A stretch of 15,330 nucleotides of DNA from JACPNK01 sp964479745. Lineage in GTDB: Bacteria > Patescibacteriota > Minisyncoccia > 2-02-FULL-40-12 > IGHO2-12-FULL-4. The stretch spans positions 1-15,330 of the forward strand of contig CAYZNJ010000013.1 of assembly GCA_964479745.1 (NCBI GenBank), written 5' to 3'. Position 1 is the first letter of the stretch. Every line of letters starts with the position of its first letter. Made by a program: the position numbers and the translations under genes. The notes beneath the pieces are model-generated. The model ran no database searches. It saw only the letters and a list, made by a program, of their open reading frames with translations, and was not told where the DNA came from. Below are positions 5,954-12,863 of this stretch, one piece after another.

Positions 5954-7894
5954 TTAATCTTTCTTAACAATTTCAAACAAAAGAGTTTCGTTTATTTTAG
6001 AATAGACTACGTAGCCGCTTTCTACCGGAGGAAACTGAATTTGAAAACTTATCAAATTTTCTTTTTTAACACTGTTTTTTTTGGCCTTAATGCCGCCGCT
6101 GACGAGATGCCAGCCCTTCTCATCTGTCACTGCTTTGTCGGAAACGACGCTTTCAGCGGTTGCAACTTCCTGGTCAACCACACTGCTCTTGGCTTGAGTA
6201 AATAGTCTGCCAAAAAGACCGTGATCTATTAAACTCAACCTGCTGGAAAAAGATTTCAAAAAATCTTTAGGTCCAAGGAAGTAGTCCGGAAAAATAACTT
6301 GCTTTTCTTCTTCGGAAAAGCGGATCTGCACGAAAGCCGATCCAAAAATTGCTATTAAGCCGTTAATAATTTTTTCATTTTCTTTTTCCGTTCCTTTTTT
6401 ATCTTTAGTATAAATCGGTTCCTCTACCTTGCTCCAATCCACATGAACCGTCATTCTTTTTTCCAGAGCAATGCTGTTATCTTCGCTTACCAAAAGAATT
6501 TCTAAAACAGGATCTTCGCCAAACACGACCTTGCTGGGAAACTTACAAATAGCCCGCTTTAATTCTTTCGGCTTGCCGGGGACAAAGTTAGCGCTAAGTT
6601 CAACTTTCGAAATTTCAAACTTATAACTGCTGAAAAAAACCGGTGAAAAAACTTCGGCAATAAACTTTCCCAAAGCAACATTGTAAGAGGACGAATAAAT
6701 GATTCTCTCTCCGAAAATGGAAGACTCTGAAAAGGCGGTCAGCTTGCTTTCTAAGTCCTGATAGCCTTTAATCTCCAACCTGGCCGTCAGTTCCGTTACG
6801 CTCGGCTCATTAGGCAATGGAGCATTGTAAATTTCACCGATACTGCCCAAAGCAAATGAGGCGACAATCGGCACCAGCGCATGATGGTCGGCAATCCTCA
6901 CAGCAAAGTTGTTGTAAGTTTTTCCTTCTTTTTTTAACTCAAGGTTAAAGTTGTGAAGCTTGTCCAACTCTTTCAGAGAGACTTGGCCATAAATTCCATA
7001 GTCGGAATCAAAGTCAATCAAGCCCATCACTTCTGAACTTTCTCCGGAAAGCTTAAACGACTCATGTTCGGACAAAACCGTACCGATGATGCGGCAAGCT
7101 TTAAAAGCGTATCTTACGTTTTTAGCGCCCAAAAAGGGGTGGCCGAAAACGTAAATTCTTGCTGTATTCGGATCAACATAAGTAACCGTTCCAACCGCGC
7201 CCAAAGAACTCACTTTGCCGGTTTTATCTTTCCATTCAAAAAGATCAACTTTAATCGGCATGCCTTCTTTAAGCGCACCCCAGTTAGAACTTTGGCCTCT
7301 GGTAGCCGCTTCGTTTGTGGAAATAACGAATTTTCCTTTTCTAAGCGTATCGGCAAACGAAGATGAAATTTTTTCAGCCTCGCCAATCAAAAAAGGAGGC
7401 GCATCTTCAGTACCCAAAGCAATCGGAGTAAACTTTTTGCCTTTATAGAAAAATCCGGCGCGAGTAGGTTGGCTCTTTGCCGCCTCTCCAAAAAAAGAGG
7501 ACGCCTGCTGGTCTTCATACATTAGAGAAATTGGAGAAATACCGCCCCAAGAAATTTCGGCAAAATCATTGAAGCCGTAGGCAAGAGCGCCGATCAGCTT
7601 TCCCCTGACATACACGGGACTGCCGCTCATACCGGCGACAATCTTGTCTTTGGTGGTAAACATGACGACTTCAAGACCCGGTTCGGTGTAGACATCTTCC
7701 ACTTTGACCTTGTATTTTTTAGGCGCGATGCCTTTTGGAACAGACATGAAAAAAGCATCAACCGGGCCGTTTTTTAAAATAACCCGCAGTTCTTCCAAAG
7801 ACATAAAATCTTTAGGCAATGAGCCTGCCAAAACTGCCGGCGGCTGCCACAAAAAAAATGACACAGTCAAAACAAGCAGAATTATCTTTCTCAT
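5954..7894 (-). CDS. Exported SpoIVB-type (peptidase S55) domain protein
   Basis: The protein has 646 residues. The signal peptide is MRKIILLVLTVSFF...VLAGS. An S55-type segment follows: KIVAGMSGSPVYVRGKLIGALAYGF (84-108) with putative nucleophile Ser90, then WGGISPISLM, and later VFGHPFLGAKN (249-259) with putative His252. SpoIVB itself carries its His before the Ser; here the order is reversed, a layout I recall from long S55-domain proteins of Acidobacteria-like genomes. The C-terminal half (about 300-646) is beta-rich with no family I recognise. The ATG at 7894 is preferred because GAAGAGAG lies 5 bases upstream and the signal peptide then starts cleanly; an in-frame TTG at 7927 would add 11 charged residues. 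It lies 52 bases after the nucleotidyltransferase gene with no terminator between, so it is probably co-transcribed. The role may be envelope proteolysis or a non-proteolytic scaffold. Confidence 0.82.
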   Translation of the reverse strand: MRKIILLVLTVSFFLWQPPAVLAGSLPKDFMSLEELRVILKNGPVDAFFMSVPKGIAPKKYKVKVEDVYTEPGLEVVMFTTKDKIVAGMSGSPVYVRGKLIGALAYGFNDFAEISWGGISPISLMYEDQQASSFFGEAAKSQPTRAGFFYKGKKFTPIALGTEDAPPFLIGEAEKISSSFADTLRKGKFVISTNEAATRGQSSNWGALKEGMPIKVDLFEWKDKTGKVSSLGAVGTVTYVDPNTARIYVFGHPFLGAKNVRYAFKACRIIGTVLSEHESFKLSGESSEVMGLIDFDSDYGIYGQVSLKELDKLHNFNLELKKEGKTYNNFAVRIADHHALVPIVASFALGSIGEIYNAPLPNEPSVTELTARLEIKGYQDLESKLTAFSESSIFGERIIYSSSYNVALGKFIAEVFSPVFFSSYKFEISKVELSANFVPGKPKELKRAICKFPSKVVFGEDPVLEILLVSEDNSIALEKRMTVHVDWSKVEEPIYTKDKKGTEKENEKIINGLIAIFGSAFVQIRFSEEEKQVIFPDYFLGPKDFLKSFSSRLSLIDHGLFGRLFTQAKSSVVDQEVATAESVVSDKAVTDEKGWHLVSGGIKAKKNSVKKENLISFQIQFPPVESGYVVYSKINETLLFEIVKKD

Positions 7895-7946
7895 TTTTTC
7901 TCTCTTCAGAAAGTAAATTTTCAACAAAACTTTCCCGATAGTAGCC

Positions 7947-8963
7947 CTATTTTAGTCCCGAGTCAATCTCGTGATAGCCGCCAAAGATACCCCAAGAATC
8001 GACTACTTGGTTGTATTTTTCCAAGACAGTTTTTTCGGCAGAATAAGGATGAAATTCCAGCTGTTCATCGCTGGCAATGATTCTCCCGGGAAGGTTTGTG
8101 TTTATCCTGGGTTTTTGAATTTTTTCGGAAAATTTATCCAAAACTGCGCCCAGTCGCAAGAGATCCAAAACAAACTCCACACCTTTCTTAAAAGCAGAAA
8201 ATAGACGTCTTGTTCTTACCGCCCTAAGCTGAAAAAGCGGCGGCCAGCTGCAATTCGGCAAAAACTTTTTAACCCATTCGTTTTGTCTGTAAAATTCTGC
8301 GACTAAAGACTGGTTTTTGTAATACAAAGGAGTCATGTGGACATAAGTCTGGGCATTATATAAACTCTCAAAAGAAATGCGCAAAGAATTGTCAGTAATA
8401 AAATGATTTAAACAAATTTTGTCTGGAGCGACTTTTTCATATTTTGTCCGACGCACACCGAGAAAACCCGCTGCTAAAGTAAGCAAAAGCCTTGCCAGCC
8501 AAATACGCCCTTTTTTGGCAACCACCAAAACATCCAGATCGCTTTCGTAAGTGGTATGGCCTAACGCCAGAGAACCGCTGGCAAAAATAATTTCAACATA
8601 AGGTAAAGTTTTCAGCCAAGATACATATTTCTTCGCCTTTTTCCACTTCTCTTCGGCAATTTTATTTTTTTCAAGACGCTCTTGAACAAGCATCTTGCCA
8701 TTTTGCCTCTTGGATAAAAAATAAAAACCCTGCCACTCCCCGATCTCGCCCGCTTTTCTTAATTTTTCTAAAGATTCTAAAATTCTCTCCAGATTCAGTT
8801 CCCCTGTTTCTTCTGAAGTTGAAATCCGTTTCGGGTTAATCAGTAAGCCAAAAACTTCCACCAATGTCATAGGAAAATCTAAAACGTCACAGTAAATAAT
8901 TGTAGCCAAGACTGACTTTTCTAAAATATCCATATCACGGCAAGTATAAATTATATTTGGCAT
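7947..8963 (-). CDS. Winged-helix plus nucleotidyltransferase (MNT-type) protein
   Basis: The protein has 338 residues and is cytosolic. The N-terminal 85 residues look like a winged helix (ATIIYCDVLDFPMTLVEVFGLL). A polymerase-beta-type nucleotidyltransferase core follows: FASGSLALGHTTYESDLDVLVV (127-148), with Gly130-Ser131 and the metal-binding pair Asp142-x-Asp144. A third acidic residue is likely further on but not certain. Proteins with this layout are common, in my recollection, in Patescibacteria; the substrate is unknown (minor nucleotidyltransferases, antitoxin-like MNT and small-molecule AMP transferases share the fold). The start is uncertain: ATG 8963, or ATG 8933 (MDILEKS), which lies 9 bases after a TATACT box. 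Neither has a Shine-Dalgarno sequence. It is followed by the S55 gene. Confidence 0.78.
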   Translation of the reverse strand: MPNIIYTCRDMDILEKSVLATIIYCDVLDFPMTLVEVFGLLINPKRISTSEETGELNLERILESLEKLRKAGEIGEWQGFYFLSKRQNGKMLVQERLEKNKIAEEKWKKAKKYVSWLKTLPYVEIIFASGSLALGHTTYESDLDVLVVAKKGRIWLARLLLTLAAGFLGVRRTKYEKVAPDKICLNHFITDNSLRISFESLYNAQTYVHMTPLYYKNQSLVAEFYRQNEWVKKFLPNCSWPPLFQLRAVRTRRLFSAFKKGVEFVLDLLRLGAVLDKFSEKIQKPRINTNLPGRIIASDEQLEFHPYSAEKTVLEKYNQVVDSWGIFGGYHEIDSGLK

Positions 8964-8981
8964 AGAGAAAACATCATTATA
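8943..8981 (-). promoter_or_regulatory. Two -10-like boxes before the nucleotidyltransferase gene
   Basis: TATAAT (8981-8976) directly follows the T run of the upstream terminator and would give a leader of about 6 bases for ATG 8963. TATACT (8948-8943) sits 9 bases before ATG 8933. Neither has a good -35 box. The two alternatives make different starts of the same protein. Confidence 0.4.
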
Positions 8982-9003
8982 AAAAAGCTCCTACTGGCGG
9001 AGC
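8981..9003 (-). terminator. Terminator of the PQQ-dehydrogenase gene
   Basis: GCTCC-GCCAGTA-GGAGC (9003-8987) is followed by TTTTTTA on the minus strand, 10 bases after the dehydrogenase stop codon. Its T run merges with a TATAAT box for the next gene. Confidence 0.8.
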
Positions 9004-9013
9004 GTGGTAAATA

Positions 9014-10576
9014 TTAATTTCCAAAAAGGCCGAAAGAAAAAATGTTGGAGCCGGAGGCGATGGCGACGTATTGCTTACCGCCAACAGCATAAGTCATGGG
9101 CGAAGCAAAAATAGGAGTACCCATAGAAAATTGCCAAAGCTTTTGGCCGGTAGCCGCATCCAAAGCAACTAAATGGTTGGCATCGTCGCCGACAAAGACC
9201 AATCCCCCGGCCGTAGAGACTACACCGGCATACATACTGCCCGGTCCCGGCATTTTGTATTCCCACTTAATTCGGCCGCCCATCAACGGATCCAGCGCTC
9301 TCAAAAAATAAATGTCATGTTCCACATCGCAGCTTTCCTGCGCTACAACGTAAAAAAGTTTGGTCTGCGGACTGAAAGACGGCGAATTCCAATTGGTCGC
9401 GCCGGTTAAGCCCGGGCAAATTCCTTTTTTCTCTTTTGTCCAAGGACCATTCATGCTAGGCATCTCGACTGGATGGCCGTTACTGCCAAGACCCTTTGCC
9501 CAAGTCATTTTTTTGACAAAAGACTTGCCAAGCAAAAAGTCGCCGTTAGTTCTGTCCAAAAGATAAAAGAAGCCATTGCGGTGAGCCTGCCCCAAAAACT
9601 TATGCAATTTTCCGCTATTGCGGGCATCAAACAGAACCGGTATTTCATTGGCGTCCCAGTGGCGGGCATCATAAGGCATAAACTGAAAATGCCATTTTAG
9701 TTTGCCGTTGTCCGGATTTAGAGCCAAAACAGAGTTTGAGTAAAGTGTTTCTTGAGACAAAACTTCGTTCTTAGAGTCAAAATATGGACTGCCGGCAGTC
9801 CAGTAAAGCAGATTAAGTTCCGGGTCATAACTGCCAGTTACCCAAGTTGCGCCGCCACCCTTAAGTTTGCTGTTTTCCGGAATCGTCCAAAAACGCCATA
9901 ACTCTTCGCCGCTGTCTGCTGAAAATGCCGCTACAAAACCCCTGGCGCCATCTTCCCCGCCGGAAACTCCTACAATAATTTTATCTTTGAGAGCAAGTGG
10001 CGCTACCGTGGAAGAGTAGCCTTCCTTGCCGGAAGCATATTTTTTTTGCCATTTGAGTTTACCTGTTTTTCGATCCAAAGCTGTCAAAACACAGTCTCCG
10101 GTTATGAAAAAGACTTTGTCGCCCAGAAGCGCCGCCCCGCGATTCATCCAATGGGTCGGCCATTCCGGCGCCCGCCAGTACCACAAACGCTGGCCAGGAG
10201 CCGCATCCAGCGCTTCGGCTTCGTAAGCGTTGGTTAAATACATTACGCCTTCATAAACCAAAGGCGTAACCCGCAAATTGCCCGTCTCTTCTTCCACATG
10301 GTAAACCCATTTAGGAACAAGACGGGAAACATTGCCGACATTAATTTGATTTAATGGGCTGTAGCGTTTGGCCGCATAGTCGCCGGAATAAGTCAGCCAG
10401 TTTTCTTTCGGACTCTCTAAGATTTTTTCAAAAGTTACATCGCCATTATCCGCTTTATACGCTTTGAGTTTTTCAAGCCCATACATAAGCCACATCGTAA
10501 GAATAAACAAACAAGCGGGTACCATAAAAATAACAGTCAGAATTTTTTCGGTTGGATAGTCTCTGTGGTATGACAT
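9014..10576 (-). CDS. PQQ-dependent alcohol/methanol dehydrogenase-family protein, membrane-anchored
   Basis: The protein has 520 residues. An N-terminal transmembrane segment (about 11-32) has no obvious cleavage site, so the eight-bladed propeller is probably tethered outside the membrane; most relatives are soluble. Family blocks run the full length: NWLTYSGDYAAKRYSPLNQI (59-78), MNRGAALLGDKVFFITGD, VGVSGGEDGARGF with the conserved Glu208, GGATWVTGSYDPELNLLYW with Trp245, YSNSVLALNPDNGKLKWHFQ, AHRNGFFYLLDR with Arg333, TGATNWNSPSFSP, and repeated ALDAATGQKLW-type propeller motifs. Odd points: the metal-ligand Asn of TGNP is Ser263 (TAGSP), the DxWD / HDWD region reads PYDARHWDAN so the usual catalytic Asp appears to be His306 with Asp308 retained, and the adjacent Cys pair of classical enzymes is absent. 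A strong AGGAG ribosome site lies 6 bases before the ATG. It follows the mxaACKL-like operon. Confidence 0.88.
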   Translation of the reverse strand: MSYHRDYPTEKILTVIFMVPACLFILTMWLMYGLEKLKAYKADNGDVTFEKILESPKENWLTYSGDYAAKRYSPLNQINVGNVSRLVPKWVYHVEEETGNLRVTPLVYEGVMYLTNAYEAEALDAAPGQRLWYWRAPEWPTHWMNRGAALLGDKVFFITGDCVLTALDRKTGKLKWQKKYASGKEGYSSTVAPLALKDKIIVGVSGGEDGARGFVAAFSADSGEELWRFWTIPENSKLKGGGATWVTGSYDPELNLLYWTAGSPYFDSKNEVLSQETLYSNSVLALNPDNGKLKWHFQFMPYDARHWDANEIPVLFDARNSGKLHKFLGQAHRNGFFYLLDRTNGDFLLGKSFVKKMTWAKGLGSNGHPVEMPSMNGPWTKEKKGICPGLTGATNWNSPSFSPQTKLFYVVAQESCDVEHDIYFLRALDPLMGGRIKWEYKMPGPGSMYAGVVSTAGGLVFVGDDANHLVALDAATGQKLWQFSMGTPIFASPMTYAVGGKQYVAIASGSNIFSFGLFGN

Positions 10577-10591
10577 AACTATCTCCTAGAT

Positions 10592-10619
10592 TTTATAAGA
10601 ACAGTTTTTAAGCTGTAAC
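10592..10619 (-). promoter_or_regulatory. Possible promoter of the PQQ-dehydrogenase gene
   Basis: TATAAA (10597-10592) has a weak GTTACA -35 candidate (10619-10614) at 16 bases. It lies between the upstream terminator and an AGGAG ribosome site (10587-10583), so the gene can be transcribed on its own as well as by readthrough. Confidence 0.4.
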
Positions 10620-10621
10620 AC

Positions 10622-10651
10622 AAAAAAATAAAACCCGCAAGATTAGCGGGT
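10622..10651 (-). terminator. Terminator between the Cys-rich gene and the PQQ-dehydrogenase gene
   Basis: ACCCGC-TAATCTT-GCGGGT (10651-10633) is followed by TTTATTTTTTTG on the minus strand, 12 bases after the Cys-rich gene stop. It separates the five-gene operon from the dehydrogenase. Confidence 0.85.
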
Positions 10652-10663
10652 CATTGAAATTAA

Positions 10664-10903
10664 TTAGGTATTGCAGTCGGTATGGCACTTGCACTTGTCT
10701 TCATGACAGTAATTTTGGCACTTCGGATCTTTTCCAGGCTGACCGTTGTTACACTCCCGATGGCATTCGCAATTTTTGTTCTTGCCATAATTAAAACATT
10801 CTTTCTCGCCCTTGAAAGGACCTTCCTGAAAAGCAAAGGCAAAAGATGCCAGAGCCAAAGAAGTTATCAATACAAATAAAGCCACATAGCGCCAACATTT
10901 CAT
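10664..10903 (-). CDS. Small secreted Cys/His-rich protein (unrecognised)
   Basis: The protein has 79 residues. The signal peptide is MKCWRYVALFVLITSLALAS...AFA, with likely cleavage near residue 24. The mature part of about 55 residues holds nine Cys and three His: C36, C45, C47, H48, C51, C62, C66, H67, C71, C73, H74 and C77. The motif CxCHxxC occurs twice (CECHREC 45-51, CKCHTDC 71-77), and CQNYCH is a CxxxCH. There is no CxxCH haem site. It is charged and rich in Lys, Asn and Gly. GGAG lies 6 bases before the ATG chosen here; a longer frame from 11011 has no such site and overlaps the mxaL-like gene. As the last gene of the operon and just before the dehydrogenase, it occupies the place of a small subunit or electron acceptor. 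Metal binding or a disulfide-rich fold are both possible. I know no family for it. Confidence 0.75.
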   Translation of the reverse strand: MKCWRYVALFVLITSLALASFAFAFQEGPFKGEKECFNYGKNKNCECHRECNNGQPGKDPKCQNYCHEDKCKCHTDCNT

Positions 10904-10944
10904 TTCAATCTCCATTTTTAAATAAGCTAAGTGGCTAGACTTTA

Positions 10945-12030
10945 TCATAAGCCTACCCAAATAGTCAAGAACAAAAGCAAGACAGCCGGCACAGTCAGAA
11001 CTTCCCACCAAATGTCACGGTTTTCATTGGAATAGACCAGTCTGGGCAAAGAAGAACGGTTTGAATCAACAGCGTCTCTCACGAAAGCTTCCAAACGGCC
11101 TGACTGCGCTTCCGAATCAAAAACAAAAGATTCGCCCTGCGTCGCTTGAGCTATTTTTTCAAGTTCTTTCGTCTGGAGACGGGTTTTAATGGCAATTTTT
11201 TCGGGCGGCTGCTTTAAGTCTTTAGCGTTGTAGGCTTTCACCTTGACCTCGGCGCCGCTTAAAGTGCCGATGGCCACCGTGTAAACTTTCACATTCTTCC
11301 TGTTCAGTTCTCTAAGACCAAAATCCAACTTGCGCCCGCCTTCATCTTCGCCGTCGCTTAAAAGAAAAGCTATCCGACTGCTGTTGTATTGGTTAAGGTT
11401 AAATTTAGAGCGGTTATTCTGACCGAAGCTGTCTTGTTTATCAAGACATCTAGGCACATATTCCAGCAAGAAAGCATAATCTGTGGCAAGCTGGGATTCT
11501 TCTTGGTAAACATCGGGGTGGCTGATCTCGGCAATTTTCGACTGGAAGTTTTTAAAGTCTTCCGAGAGCGGCATCCGCCATCTTGCCATATCGCCAAAAA
11601 CAAAAAGAGTAACCCTGTCTCCCGGTTTCAAAATTCCTTTTTCGGTCAGAGACAAACTAATTTTTTTGGCGGCTTCCTGGCGAGAGGGCTTAATGTCGTC
11701 AGCTCTCATTGAAAAACTGTCGTCCATCAAAACCAGCACATCAATACTGCCGCTTTGGCTAAGAGTGTAGCCGTCGTTTATTCTCGGCCCGGCTAAAGCA
11801 ATGATAGCCAGAGCAGAAATCAGGACCGCAAGAGTCCAAGCTAAATCTCGACCGAACAACGTGTAGCGAGAATACCGCGACTTTTCGGGACGATAGTGCG
11901 ATTTGACGAAAATCAACACAACCAGCATCCCCGCCATCAGCCAGACAAAACTGAAAAGTTTAAAGTAAGAAGGTTCGGCAAAAGTAACTTTTTGACACCA
12001 TGACGCCAAACTCTGGATCCAATTGAACAT
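10945..12030 (-). CDS. mxaL: vWA-domain membrane protein, MxaL/BatA-like
   Basis: The protein has 361 residues. Two N-terminal membrane segments (about 25-42 and 62-80) are followed by a vWA domain (about 95-325) and a C-terminal membrane segment (345-361). The MIDAS metal site is complete: Asp103-x-Ser105-x-Ser107 in LMDDSFSM, Thr183 in LATDYAFLL and Asp226 in FLLSDGEDE. Homologues in methylotrophs (MxaL, MxaC) are needed to insert the metal into methanol dehydrogenase; relatives in Bacteroides are BatA/BatB. It starts 4 bases after the mxaK-like stop, with GGGG 7 bases before its ATG, and ends 41 bases before the Cys-rich gene. The symbol rests on domain architecture and gene order A-C-K-L, not on a search; BatA/B-type vWA protein is the safe reading. 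Confidence 0.72.
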   Translation of the reverse strand: MFNWIQSLASWCQKVTFAEPSYFKLFSFVWLMAGMLVVLIFVKSHYRPEKSRYSRYTLFGRDLAWTLAVLISALAIIALAGPRINDGYTLSQSGSIDVLVLMDDSFSMRADDIKPSRQEAAKKISLSLTEKGILKPGDRVTLFVFGDMARWRMPLSEDFKNFQSKIAEISHPDVYQEESQLATDYAFLLEYVPRCLDKQDSFGQNNRSKFNLNQYNSSRIAFLLSDGEDEGGRKLDFGLRELNRKNVKVYTVAIGTLSGAEVKVKAYNAKDLKQPPEKIAIKTRLQTKELEKIAQATQGESFVFDSEAQSGRLEAFVRDAVDSNRSSLPRLVYSNENRDIWWEVLTVPAVLLLFLTIWVGL

Positions 12031-12034
12031 ATCT

Positions 12035-12787
12035 TTACCCCGGCCTGTTAACGCCCGGATTGGGCTTAGCTTCGGTGGGCGGTCCTTTTATGTCCAAAGG
12101 TTTTGTGCCTTCGCCTTTAGGTCCCTGGCCCTTGTCTTTGCCTTGTCCTTTTTCTTTTTTCCCGCCGCCTAAACCAAGTTTGATAATAATTTTCGGCGGT
12201 TTGGGTTGTAAGCCAGCGGCTCTGGCGTTGGGATTAGTCGTTAAGTCATAGTTCCATTTAGGCGGTAAAAGTTCCCCACCGCTCAACTTAATCGCTTCTG
12301 CGTAGTCGTCTTTGGTTGACAAAGCCAACTCGTCGGCCTTTTTTTGTTCTTCCAAGCTTGTTTTGGGATCTTTCTTTAACGCTTGTTCAAAAACGCCTTG
12401 AGCCAAACGCCACCTTGCGTTGGCCCGCAGAAGGCGTCCCCAATAGCTATTATCGTCTTTCAGGTCTTCTACAACTTTCTCAAAACGGTTGCGCATAGAG
12501 TCGTAAGCAACTTCGCGGTATCGAGCGTCTTTAAAAAAATACTTATCGGCAATCCAATCAAGTTTAAACGGCTTCAACTTTTTATTAAGATCGTGAAAAT
12601 ATTTCAGGTTAGCCAAATCGTTTCTGGCCGCTATCTGGTCACCCCGAATTACATCTCCGCTATAAGCGTCAAGATATTTATAGTAGCCAGCAATCTTATA
12701 CATAACGAAAACAGATGAAAAAGCCAGAACAAGCAAAACTGAAGCTACAGAGATTCGGCCCAAAGTAATTCTTCTAATTTTTTGCAT
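12035..12787 (-). CDS. mxaK: Membrane-anchored helical (TPR-like) protein, MxaK-like, with low-complexity tail
   Basis: The protein has 250 residues. One N-terminal membrane segment (about 12-34) is followed by a helical domain (about 45-168, with RLLRANARWRLAQGVFEQAL and ADELALSTKDDYAEAIKLSG resembling TPR helices). The tail of about 55 residues (195-250) is rich in Gly, Lys and Pro, with repeats of GQGK type. MxaK of methylotrophs is also a single-pass helical protein between two vWA proteins, and BatC is the TPR partner of BatB. The position between the mxaC-like and mxaL-like genes is the main reason for the name. The ATG at 12787 is preferred because AAAAGG lies upstream with proper spacing and the membrane segment then starts the protein; a longer frame from 12877 would overlap the mxaC-like gene and the hairpin. 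The tail has no match I recognise. Confidence 0.6.
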   Translation of the reverse strand: MQKIRRITLGRISVASVLLVLAFSSVFVMYKIAGYYKYLDAYSGDVIRGDQIAARNDLANLKYFHDLNKKLKPFKLDWIADKYFFKDARYREVAYDSMRNRFEKVVEDLKDDNSYWGRLLRANARWRLAQGVFEQALKKDPKTSLEEQKKADELALSTKDDYAEAIKLSGGELLPPKWNYDLTTNPNARAAGLQPKPPKIIIKLGLGGGKKEKGQGKDKGQGPKGEGTKPLDIKGPPTEAKPNPGVNRPG

Positions 12788-12831
12788 TTTACACCTTTTC
12801 AGTTGTGAAATAACTGCTGGACACATTACAA

Positions 12832-12863
12832 CAAAATAAAAAGGTTGTCTAGTTAGACAACCT
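12832..12863 (-). terminator. Intra-operon hairpin terminator/attenuator between the mxaC-like and mxaK-like genes
   Basis: Perfect 10-base arms AGGTTGTCTA/TAGACAACCT (12863-12854 and 12851-12842) with a 2-base centre are followed by TTTTATTTT on the minus strand. The stop codon of the mxaC-like gene (12855-12853) lies in the hairpin centre. Downstream genes of the same operon continue 55 bases further on, so it probably only reduces their expression. Confidence 0.7.

Noticed and set aside
10664..10903. Cys-rich protein as cytochrome c or as the MxaI small subunit
   Set aside because: There is no CxxCH haem motif (only a CxxxCH), and the composition and Cys pattern do not resemble MxaI.
10904..11011. 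Longer N-terminus of the Cys-rich gene starting at 11011
   Set aside because: It overlaps the mxaL-like coding end, lacks a ribosome site and would bury the signal peptide. The ATG at 10903 has GGAG at correct spacing.
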